A stretch of DNA of 43,091 nt from Pelargonium cotyledonis (Eukaryota; Streptophyta; Magnoliopsida; Geraniales; Geraniaceae): contig JAYMTA010000091.1 in the NCBI GenBank assembly GCA_036897625.1, positions 1 to 43,091 on the forward strand. Direction: 5' to 3'. Positions 33,328-42,549 of the stretch are shown here, piece after piece; the first letter of the stretch is position 1; the number at the start of each line of letters is the position of its first letter. The notes under the pieces were generated by a model, which was not told where the DNA came from, searched no databases, and saw nothing but the letters and a program-made list of their open reading frames with translations. A program made the translations under genes and the position numbers.

Positions 33328-36300
33328 ATGTTAGTTTTCTTCAACAATTGCCTGTTTCTTCTTCTTTTTGAGCTTCCAGTTTATGATTGATTTTGTGGTT
33401 CAAAAGGAGGGCTTCGATCAATCGTCCACCGACGCCAGATGCAGAGGAAGATGGGAATCAACAGCCAACCCTCCAAGAAATCATCCAAATCAAGGTATGG
33501 TTCAGTAACATTCTTCATTGTATTACCTTAATTCAATTTACGATTGTTTGATTTTTCAGTTTTCAGTTTTGTTGAGCCAAGCAAGCTTGTCTGAGTTTTA
33601 TTTTTTATTTTATTTTTCATGTGATTTTAGACGAGATATCAGTTTTATAGGTTAATTTTTACACGAATTAGGTGGCTTTGGTTTTTTATTTGATTTTATG
33701 CATTGGGTGTTTTGTGTGGTTGAGGCATTTTTGCAAACAATTGTGGTGAAAAGATAATTAAATTTAAGTGTTGATTTTTCGTATTTTTTTTTAGCTAAGC
33801 ATGCTTGTGTTGGATGTGGCTTTCAGTTTTATAGGTTAACTTTACTCGAATTAGGTGCCAAGTTTTGTTATAAGCTTTTGGCATTGGGTGTTTTGGGTGG
33901 TTGAGGCATTTTTACAAACAGTTGGTAGAGAGTGGTGAAAAGATAGTTATGTTTATTGTTTGATTCTTCAGTTTTGTTGAGCTAACAAGGTTGTGATTTT
34001 AGGCGGGCTTTTCAGTTTTCTATTGTAGTTTTACTCGAACTAGGTGCCTTCAGTTTTGTTTTTGCTTTGGGTGTATTGGGTCGTTGGGGCATTTTTACAA
34101 ATAATTGATGGAGAGTGATGAAAAAGATAATTAAGTTCATTATTCGATTTTTCAGTTTTGTTGAGCTAAGCAAGCTTGTGATTTTTCTTTCATTTGATTT
34201 TGGATGAGGTTTTCAGTTTTATAGGTTAGTTTTTACTCAAATTATGTGTCTTTAGATTTGTTTTCGCTTTTGCTTTTTTTGGGGCGTTGACACATTTTTA
34301 CTAACAGTTGGTGGAGAGTGGTGAAAAAGAACGGTTGAAGGAGCTTTTGAGGGAAAGGCTCATAGAATGTGGTTGGAGCGATGAGATGAAGGCTCTCTGC
34401 AGGTTGTCTCTCATTTCTCACTTCACACTTCAACTTTTCATTACTAATTTAATCTTTGACGGTGGCATGGCAATGTTCTTATGAGAATTACAAATATGCA
34501 TAGTTGTAGAACAACTTGGTTGTTTTGTATAACATTCCTTCCTCAAATCAGTTGTTTGAGTCCCCTAAATTTGATAGAAGGTAGTTTAAAAAACTGTACG
34601 CAGCAAATGCTGTTTCAATCTCATACCATTGTTTGCAATGTGGTGTGTAGTTTGAGAGTGGAGACATTTGGAAGTAAATTTACGTTTGGAGAAAATTTAT
34701 ATTATTAGTTGTTAAGATCAACTTGATTATGAAAATTGGGAATAAGAGATTGGATGGCCGATATTTTTTTGGCCAACTAAGATTTTCTTAAAAGGTGGCA
34801 AGGAGGTGCTGGATTCTAGATCTGATTACATACTCTATGACATTGAGTAATATTACTAGGTAAGTTTCCTAGCCAATAAAGTTTAAGAGCATTTGATTTG
34901 ATGGTAAAGAGGGTTAGTATGTAGTAGTATTAGTAGTAGCTTCTCAAACAACAACGTGTTAGGTTTTAGGCTCAAAGGTAAGGATTAAATCTAACTAATC
35001 TCAATGAATTAGTAATGTATATTGATAGAATATGAGTCATTAACACTTGGACTTTGGATTGAAATCTTTAATAGGTGGAAATCCATCAGGAAAAGGTCAT
35101 TTTGAAGCCCAAAAGTGGATAGTTGAACTTGCGGAAGAAAGTCCACGTCTCTCCTAATTCATGATGTCTCACACTGAAAAAGATGATAAACCAAGCAAGT
35201 TAATGAAGCCAGATACTTGGGCTGATGGGGGACAATCAATATCCTGTAGTATTTAGTTTCTTCTTTGGTAAGCTTAAATTGAACATTTTCCCTATGAATT
35301 TTCACCTAATTATGGTGTCATAATCGTTCAATATTCATTATCAGTTCACTTAGATTAATTAGATTAATCACTTAGAATTAAGCCTAAAAACCTAACAGGT
35401 AATGGACACCTATAGAAATTTGGGAAGAGTTGTTAATTCCTCTATGTAGGATAGAAGAGATTGTCATAGCGTAAGCAGCTTAGTAGAGTTAATGTTGTCA
35501 ATTCTTGTATGTAGGATAGAAGAAAGAGCCAGTATTGTTGCTGCTCTTAACTTCATCTATACCTATTGTGTTTGTATATGTGTACGTTTGTGATTGACTG
35601 TCTGATTGTCCCTACTGTTTTGTTCGCAATCAAATCTGTTGTGGTTACTTGATCAGATCGTTTTTCTCATTATGATAATTGATTTGCATCAAACCCGTTT
35701 TTCTTATTAAAATCTTTATTTTACAAAATCTGGTTTGTTTGTATAATTTGCGGTACATTGCTCACATCTAATTTCCAACAATTAGTTCATTAATATTCAG
35801 CTTTGAATCTTTGATGCTGGAAGCAGAATGTGTTGGGATGTAAATATTTACCCATTCTTCTGTTTATCATATATGGCTTTCAATACCATGTACTACTTCC
35901 CGTAATGGGTGAATCTCGTTGTCTTTGGTAATCAAAGAATGAGTCTTCTCTTTTAGATACAAAGTTCTGTAGCTAAATGGCTGTATATAGTAATATGTTT
36001 AATGGCTTACATGTTAATACTTATATCATATTAAATCATTTAGAGTTCTACTTGTAGAAATATATCCCTCTAATATAGTTTCTTCTGGTTAATATGCATT
36101 TTAATATCATGCTTGTGCCATCTAGAACCAACAATTTGGGTTTCGGGTCGGGTTGAAAATGATGGGCCCAATCCCAACCCAAACAGGGTGCGCCCCAACC
36201 CGTATCCATTCACGACAAATCCGATCCAACCAAAAACTAAGAGTAATAAGACATGTCATTTAATGAGATCCGAACCCACGAATTTCCGTGTACTTGAGGG

Positions 36301-37584
36301 TTTGGGTCCAAATTGCCAGCTCTAGTGCCGTCTATAATTTGCTTGTTAACATCATTTATGCAATTTCTTCCATATCTATAACGTCTTCAATTCATTTCGA
36401 TAGGGCATTTACAAAGAAGAAAGGGAGGAATAATGTCACCGTGGATGACCTTGTACAAGTCATTACTCCCAAAGGCAGAGGTTGGTTCTCTTATATCTCT
36501 ATCAATAATGTCATTTACTTGGAACTTTGGTTTTGACAAGAAAACTGCCAGGTTTGGGTTTTGCGCTTCATTTCATTTGTAGTCAGTTAAATTTCTTGTT
36601 GTTATTACCTAATTTCAGATGCTTCTCTAAGTGCCGTTGTATGTCCAAAATTCATAGTATTTAGTTAATATGGTAGGATGCTTGCTTAGCTATAACTTCT
36701 GTACCAATAAACAAATCAGTCCAATTTTGTAATGAGAGATACATGTTGTTAAGCAAGTAAAGGAGAAAAGAAAAGAGCTTGTGTGTGATCATGTTAAAGT
36801 ACCGACCTAACCATTTTTAGAAATTTTTCTATGTACGCAAAACAGCATACAGAAGTGCGTGGATTTTACAAAGTTATATCACTAGATAGAATGATTTATT
36901 TTTCCCATGTAAACGAAAAAGTACTAAGATAATTAAGAAATTGTCAGGCCTCTATCACTTGAATCAGACAAAGAAGTAGAGGGTAGGCTCGGTAAGTTCT
37001 TAAACTTTTATGTTTACAACTATAGGTTTTTGGTCCGGCCCGTGTTAGGCCCGTATTGCCAGGTATAGACTACAACTGTACAACTTACCTCATTCAATTA
37101 TTACAAGGATAAACCCAACCCGTAAAAGAAGTTGGCTGTTAAACCAATCATTGCAATTTGCTGGCTCACTATTCCTGGCACGTTTATTAGACTATAACCT
37201 CATACTTTGGGGTTTGGGTTGAAAGGACCTATCCCTAATCCAATCCGCAAGAAGTGCAGGTTTGTCGTGAAAGTTGTGTGGGTTGATTGCAGGTTGCCAG
37301 ACCTGATCCATGCATCTTCCACGATAAACCCATTCTCTAACCTGAAAATTAACCGGGTCTGTTCTGTGCGAGCTTGAATGCGGATCCGAACTCGCAAGTT
37401 TCGGGTCCATATTGTTTGCTCTGCTGTTTATGTCAAGCTCTTATATTCGCCATCTTCCATTGTGATCCATATTTTGCACTTTTTACGAGTCGTATTGTTT
37501 TCAAATGCAGCATCTGTTCCTGATACAGTGAAAGCCGAATTGCTGCAGCGAATACGGTCTTTTCTAGCATCTGCTGTCCTTTGA
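33328..37584 (+). CDS. ENY2: ENY2/Sus1 transcription and mRNA export factor
   Basis: Exons 33328-33329 (AT of the start codon plus an untranslated leader upstream), 33407-33494, 34308-34402, 36404-36480, 37511-37584; 111 aa. ENY2/Sus1 is a small helical protein shared by the SAGA deubiquitinase module and the TREX-2 mRNA export complex. Seen: [74 protein letters not shown] and [18 protein letters not shown], collinear with plant ENY2. No in-frame ATG exists between the acceptor at 33406 and the upstream stop, and joining AT|G gives [11 protein letters not shown], the same length as the Arabidopsis N-terminus as I remember it. Introns are GT-AG, of 77, 813, 2001 and 1030 bp. Confidence 0.92.
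33555..34330 (+). repeat. Tandem repeats across ENY2 intron 2 and exon 3 start
   Basis: About four units of 181-203 bp. Each carries a CAGTTTTGTTGAGCTAAGCA-like phrase, a GTTTTATAGGTTA phrase, a GAGGCATTTTTAC phrase and a copy of the exon 3 start (near 33741, 33922, 34105; the true exon starts at 34308). The duplicated unit thus includes the acceptor region and about 20 nt of coding exon. Confidence 0.85.
34957..35397. mobile_element. 441-bp element with TGTTAGG/CCTAACA ends in ENY2 intron 3
   Basis: The ends are inverted repeats of about 16 bp: TGTTAGGTTTTAGGCT on the left and AAGCCTAAAAACCTAACA on the right. TG...CA termini of this type and an interior GTCTCACACTGAAAAAG phrase suggest an old solo LTR of a Copia-like retrotransposon. 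The long inverted match could instead mean a small DNA transposon. No target duplication is visible, so it is old and has no coding content. Confidence 0.45.
36115..36332. mobile_element. hAT-type MITE with 8-bp target duplication
   Basis: GTGCCATC (36115-36122) and GTGCCGTC (36325-36332) flank a 202-bp element whose ends are inverted: TAGAACCAACAATTTGG and, reverse complemented, TAGAGCTGGCAATTTGG. The interior is rich in GGGTCGGGT/ACCCAACCC words. It lies in ENY2 intron 3, about 70 bp before exon 4. Confidence 0.85.
37020..37420. repeat. GGGT/ACCC-rich repeat remnants in ENY2 intron 4
   Basis: Phrases such as GGTCCGGCCCGTGTTAGGCC and ATTGCCAGGTATAG (a hAT-like right end) near 37035-37068, and GGGGTTTGGGTTGAAAGG near 37208, recall the hAT MITE at 36123. 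Borders are not resolvable. Confidence 0.4.
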
Positions 37585-38860
37585 GACTCTATAACATGGC
37601 AACAAATGCAGAACCTTAAACTTTGTAAAAAGAACATTGTATTTGACTGTGTTTTTTTTATTATACTTTTACTATGTATTAGTGCCACAAAGACTCAAAT
37701 TGAAAACATTACAGAGGAAAGGAATATTTTTGGAAACTTTTTTTATCGTCTAAAATATGTTGTTATATTGTCTGTCTTGCTTTTGATGCTTCCATTTATA
37801 AACTATGGATCCAAATATTGGGCCATTGAATCATGTTATAGTCATCATTCATCACAAGTGGTTGACTCATTGTTGAGACACGCTTCTTCTGGTGTGAGAT
37901 CATGTATTCACATTGTGTAGAGTGAAATGAGATATGGGGTTAAAAATTAAGAGTTGTCTTTGTTGTGCATCTCAACTACTACATCTGTTTTAAATTAAAT
38001 ATCTTTTTAGAATTTTTTCACAAATATTAAGAAGACATAATAAATAACTATTTGTAAAAGTTTGATCACAAGCATAGCCAACCTTTTGCACTTCTCAAGT
38101 ACTATTGTCGCAAGTTTACCGATTGATTTGCCTTTATTAGACTGAAATAAGCACAAGTCACATTAAATCTTCAATTGTCTTATGAATATTCTACCTTATT
38201 CTAACTATTTTTACAAACATTTTATATCTCTACACATTTGAAGTCTTCCAATTAAATAAGACAATTGGTTAGATGTGCAATAATAAGTCTAAAACTAGTC
38301 GAATTTTAAAAAATAACAAGCTACTATTTGTCATTTTTTTTTATTGATAGAATATATTTTCATTAAGTGCCGAAACACATAAAACCGATAAAATACACAT
38401 ACTTTTTATTTTTTGAAATCATAAACCCGCAACCCGAGCTAAAGGGCATTGTCTTCCGTGAACTTACACTTTTTTAGCCCCTAATTAAGGTTTAACATAA
38501 CTTGAGTCCTTTGACTGCTCTTTTCCTAATTAAACTCACGTTATCGGTTGTAACCAATTTTGATGTATCACGTCAGCTTAGAGTGACACATCATCATCAT
38601 GTCACTTAATACTTTAGTCCATGTCAGCCTCCAATTACAATATATGGAACAAAAATGATTTTATATATATATATATATAATCACACCTGAAACAACGTCG
38701 TTTTGACGTTATTACCTTGATAAAATGAAATGAAACGCTATCGTTTCACCAGTCACAATTAGAGTCTAACGTGTACTACTAACGTAGTCTAAAATTTTAG
38801 TTGACATGATGACGTGTCCCCTCAAAACCGACTACAACTGAAAAGAACAATCTAATGGCT
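37585..38860. other. Spacer after ENY2
   Basis: The ENY2 3' UTR, then AT-rich DNA, including an AT microsatellite (about 38660-38682) and ACGTCGTTTTGACGTTATTA-like words (38694-38715) common in dispersed plant repeats. No gene supported. Confidence 0.5.
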
Positions 38861-38916
38861 CAATCAATTCTAAACCCTAATTATGAGTTTGGGGGTGACA
38901 ACGTCAATTAACTCAA

Positions 38917-38925
38917 TATAAAAAG
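38917..38925 (+). promoter_or_regulatory. TATA-like box before a candidate small gene
   Basis: TATAAAAAG, 51 bp before the ATG at 38968, with a telo-box-like AAACCCTAA at 38872-38880 just upstream. Confidence 0.35.
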
Positions 38926-38967
38926 AGGCACCATTAAAGAAGCACTAAGTTGGCTAATTAACACATA

Positions 38968-39202
38968 ATGGAGGTTAGTCATTGTTGAGTATGATGTTTT
39001 ACAAGTTATACTTGCTTTGCAGACCGAAGAGGAGGATTTTAGTGTCTCGGATTTGATATTTGGTGATATTTTAGAATTGGCTAGAGTTGAGCTTTCGTTT
39101 GTTAAGAGGCCGGAAAATTGTGTTGCACGTGTTCTTGCGCGATCGTATGTGTCTATAATATGGTCTGTTGGGTGGATTGTGATTCGATCACGATTCTGTT
39201 AA
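38968..39202 (+). CDS. Candidate small two-exon gene, unknown
   Basis: The model is 38968-38973 plus 39023-39202, a 49-bp GT-AG intron, 61 aa. The open frame begins TEEEDFSVSDLIFGDILELA, continues RVELSFVKRPENCVARVLAR and ends in a hydrophobic stretch with IIWSVGWIVI. It has a TATA-like box and acceptor sequence, but a 6-nt first coding exon and an intron below the usual plant minimum of about 60-70 bp weaken it. I do not recognise the product; it could be chance or a decayed fragment. Confidence 0.25.
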
Positions 39203-39289
39203 CTGCTAATTTGCTATTATAATAAAGTTCATCGTTGATATATATAAAAAATCATTTTTCACCGAGGGACGCTGGGTCAAGCATTTTTT

Positions 39290-39450
39290 AGCTATTTAAT
39301 TTAATTTAATTTTATATATAAAAAACTAACTAGTTGAGCTACACAATAGGGGTAGCTCTACCCTTTAAATACCACCTGACGCAATGAGATTTGAATCTAC
39401 GACCTTCCATATGGAGACGTGTATTTTTGATCATTACGTCATTTCCTAAG
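39290..39450 (-). mobile_element. tRNA-derived SINE, longer copy
   Basis: On the minus strand: a diverged tRNA-like head, box B-like GATTCAAATCTC (complement of 39386-39397), then a body matching the SINE at 41001-41109, ending TAGCTCAACTAGTTAGTTTTTT and an AT-rich tail of TTAAA-type repeats. The 5' border is approximate. Confidence 0.65.
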
Positions 39451-39642
39451 TGACTTCAAATTTCTTTTTAGGTATAGAGTTTGAGACTCCCTTCTGATCG
39501 CATAAATTAAATTATTTGAGTTTATACGAGATAATTCGTTCAACATATAAATAAAAAAATTAAAATATTTTTCTATCGCTGTAGTCACCGAACCGACTAT
39601 CTCCGTGGTCCATACTCCAAACCAAACACCTTTTCTCCGCTA

Positions 39643-39650
39643 AAACCCTA
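39643..39650 (+). promoter_or_regulatory. Telo-box before TOM20
   Basis: AAACCCTA, 41 bp upstream of the start codon. Telo-boxes are frequent in plant genes for translation and organelle biogenesis. Confidence 0.5.
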
Positions 39651-39690
39651 GAACTCAACCCCAACTCCTCTCTCGTTCTCCGCAACTGAC

Positions 39691-41606
39691 ATGGACATGG
39701 AGTTCTCTCAGGAAGATTTCGAACGACTCATGCTCTGTGAGCACACTCGCAAGACGGCCGAAGATACCTACGCCCAAAACCCTCTCGATGCCGAGGTTAG
39801 TTTTCTCTCTAAAACCACTTACCTTCATGTTTAATTCGTAGAAGATTCGATTTGCTGTTTTTTCTTCTTCTTAATTTTGTCTCTGGTGATTTTTGGCGCA
39901 GAACTTGACGCAATGGGGAACGGCTTTGATTGAGTTGTCTCAATTTCACAGTATTTTGGAGTCAAAGCAGATGATTAAAGGTACTGTAATGATTCTCAGC
40001 TATTTACCATTTATGGTTATATTTTCATGTATGTTTGTGTGAGATATTGTGATTTTATCGTTCATTTTTCTTGTGAGATACACTATATATTAGTGTCTGT
40101 GTGTATGAGATAGAGAAAATGTCTATGTGTGTGTCTGACTGAGAGAATGTGTTTTTCTTGTTCATTACAGCATAATATATATGTGTGTGTGTGTAGGTAT
40201 GTATGTACGTGTGTTATGTGTGTAAGAGAGTGTGATTTTCTAGAATTTCACAGTTTTGTGATTTATACTGATTAAATTTGACCATGTAGATGGTATTTCA
40301 AAGCTGGAGGAGTCACTGTCGATTAATCCTGACGAGGATAAGACTTTGTGGGCTTTGGGAAATGCTCACACATCGCAAGCATTTATGATAACTGATGCCG
40401 ACCACGCTAAACCTGATTTTGAAAAGGCGGCGGAGTATTTCCAAAGGGCAGCAGAAAAGGTTATTTTCTTGGAGTTTGATTTAGAGTGATTTTTTAAGTG
40501 TATTGCATTCTGTTGGGTGTTTAGGGTTTTCTCAAATGTGATATCTTTTTTATAGGATCCAACTAACAAGCGCTACCAGAATTCTTTGGAAGTTTCAGTT
40601 AAGGTATTCTTTTGGTTCTTAGTTTAATTGAATTTCCTTGTTTTACTAAATATCAATATGATTTCAGGGGATGTCTGGAGATGTTGGATGGTTTTTGCAA
40701 GAAAATATGTTTTTTCTTTCTCATGGTTGCTTTGAACATCTAGTTTAGAATGCATGCAAATGTGAACTTCAAGCAGTGTGGTGCGTAGATTAGAAAGTGT
40801 GATTGGAACACGTTTCTGCTATTAGGTTTCTTTGTGGTGCATATTTCTTAGGTAAGATTCATTGTTCATATTTATTAGGTTTCTTTGATACCGTGGAGTT
40901 GTGTAGTAACTTGTCTATGACATTTTAACTTGGATTTTTTGATGCATTGGAACATATATTTGGTATGGGCCTTGACTTGTGAGATCAAGTCAACTTTTGG
41001 GTTCAAATCTCATTGTGTCGGGTGGGGTGGGGTTTAAAGGGGAGGGCGTCCCCCTTTTGTTTAGCTCAACTAATTAGTTTTTTTTTTTTAAAAAAAAAAA
41101 AGAAAAAAAAAGTCAACTTTTGGAAACAAAGTTTGAGCTGTCTTTTCAAGTTATGTCACATGTTGTTTTTCTTTAATAGAAGCACTTTATATCTCTTATT
41201 TAGTATATGCATAAGTATTACAAAAAGGCGCAGTAAGATGGATGGTAAATTATTGTCAACCCGTGGGAGAACCTTAACGAGCCTCATCTAGTTGTGTGTT
41301 GGTGTAATATTATTTGCATGCTATGAACAGTCTAAGCTTTCATCTTGTTCGTTTTGGATTTCGAAAAACAAGCGACCTCTTTCGAAAAACAAGATTAGTT
41401 TGTACATTAAACATTTCATCTCTTACTGACTCCTACAGAGTTATATTATTAGGTTATGATTGTTAATTTGGGATTAGTATGCAATAATGCCATTCATTTA
41501 TACCATGCCTTAGGCACCAGAGTTACATAAGGAGATTCACCAACATGGGCTCAGTCAACAGACTATGACGATGGGCGGTGGATCTTCAGCATCTTCTAAA
41601 GCAAAG
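39691..41606 (+). CDS. TOM20: Mitochondrial import receptor TOM20, 3' end outside window
   Basis: Exons seen: 39691-39795, 39902-39980, 40290-40459, 40556-40603, 41514-41606, all GT-AG and in frame, 165 codons. Plant TOM20 is a tail-anchored outer-membrane receptor that binds presequences through TPR-like helices. Seen: [20 protein letters not shown], then [20 protein letters not shown] with [25 protein letters not shown] in the TPR core, [16 protein letters not shown], and [13 protein letters not shown] leading into a Gly/Ser-rich linker SSASSKAK. The family's last exon, encoding a basic KKK patch, the transmembrane anchor and a short Pro-rich tail, is not found between 41607 and 43091, so the last intron exceeds 1.48 kb and the gene runs off the edge. 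Two in-frame ATGs (39691, 39697) are equally good starts. Confidence 0.93.
40987..41123 (+). mobile_element. tRNA-derived SINE, 5'-truncated, in TOM20 intron 4
   Basis: A perfect 14-bp duplication AAGTCAACTTTTGG at 40987-41000 and 41110-41123 flanks 109 bp that start in box B (GTTCAAATCTC) and end TAGCTCAACTAATTAG followed by T-run and A-rich tail. The body matches the copy at 39290-39450. The perfect duplication indicates a rather recent insertion. Confidence 0.85.
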
Positions 41607-41699
41607 GTGATATTTCTACTTTACATTCTCGGTCCATAGAAAAACACATTACATGAATTTAATTTAAAGTCCAAAGTGACAAAAATAATGCTTCTATGC

Positions 41700-41946
41700 T
41701 GTTAAGAGTATAAAAAATTGATTTGGTTCTTTACATGATATCATAGCCTTGTGTGACTAAAGGTCACGAGTTTGAGTCTTGTTGCCGCCACCCTAATTAA
41801 ATCTCAGCACAAGGCAACATGTATGGGTGCTTGGCCCTACTTGCAATGCGAAAATGGCTTGCACGTGAGGGGGTGTATTAGAGTATAAAAATTAAATTTG
41901 GGCTTCAACTATCATTTTACCCTTTTAGTTGAGTTGATTCTGTACA
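41700..41946 (+). mobile_element. Miniature LTR retrotransposon (TRIM/SMART type)
   Basis: Related end repeats open TGTTAAGAGTATAAAA (41700) and TGTATTAGAGTATAAAA (about 41873) and close in TTACA/GTACA. After the left one comes TATCATAGCC, close to the initiator-tRNA-Met primer site of plant LTR elements; before the right one is GTGAGGGGG, a purine tract. There is no coding content, which is normal for this class. The end repeats differ in length and sequence, so it is an old, immobile copy. Confidence 0.6.
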
Positions 41947-42218
41947 TATATATTTCTTTTTTCCAGCTTGCAATGATTAAATATTGACTTGGGTTTTTAT
42001 TTTATGGGTAAAAACCACAACGGTTCTTATGTTAACCAAGAAACTGCATACATATCTAGGTGTACATATATCCTTTTGCTCCAATCACAATATCAATGTG
42101 TTATCTTTCATTCTACTTATCAGTTAATTACAGTATCTTTTAACTATGGCCAAGAGTCACTTGTTCATTTCATTCTTTCATGAAAAACTGGGCTGTTAGG
42201 TTTAGGCTTGACAAGTTC

Positions 42219-42465
42219 CTATAGTTATATGGCCTAGAGTCAAATTATAAATATCTTTTAAGATTGTTTATGGGTGTTAAGAAAGGATGAAAGTAAAGTA
42301 ATTATGAAGTAATGAGTATGCAATGGTTTATAAATGTCCTATAGTTATAATAGTTATATGGCCTTGAGTCAAATTATAAATATCTTTAAGATTGTTTATG
42401 GATGTCGAGAAAGGATGAAAGTAAAGTAATTATGAAGTAATGAGTTTGCATTGGTTTACGAGACA
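42219..42465. repeat. 129-bp direct tandem duplication
   Basis: ATATGGCCTAGAGTCAAATT (near 42227) and ATATGGCCTTGAGTCAAATT (near 42356) open two copies that stay similar for about 110 bp through GAAAGTAAAGTAATTATGAA. It lies in the last seen TOM20 intron. Confidence 0.85.
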
Positions 42466-42549
42466 AGCTATTTTCACCATTTCTTTTACCAGTGTAATTT
42501 TGGATTTTCTTTCTCATTTTTCATTTTTGGTATGCATTTCCATTCTTTT

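Noticed and set aside
37606-37920. 104-codon frame after ENY2
   Set aside because: AT-rich, low-complexity hydrophobic translation in the ENY2 3' region; no family resemblance.
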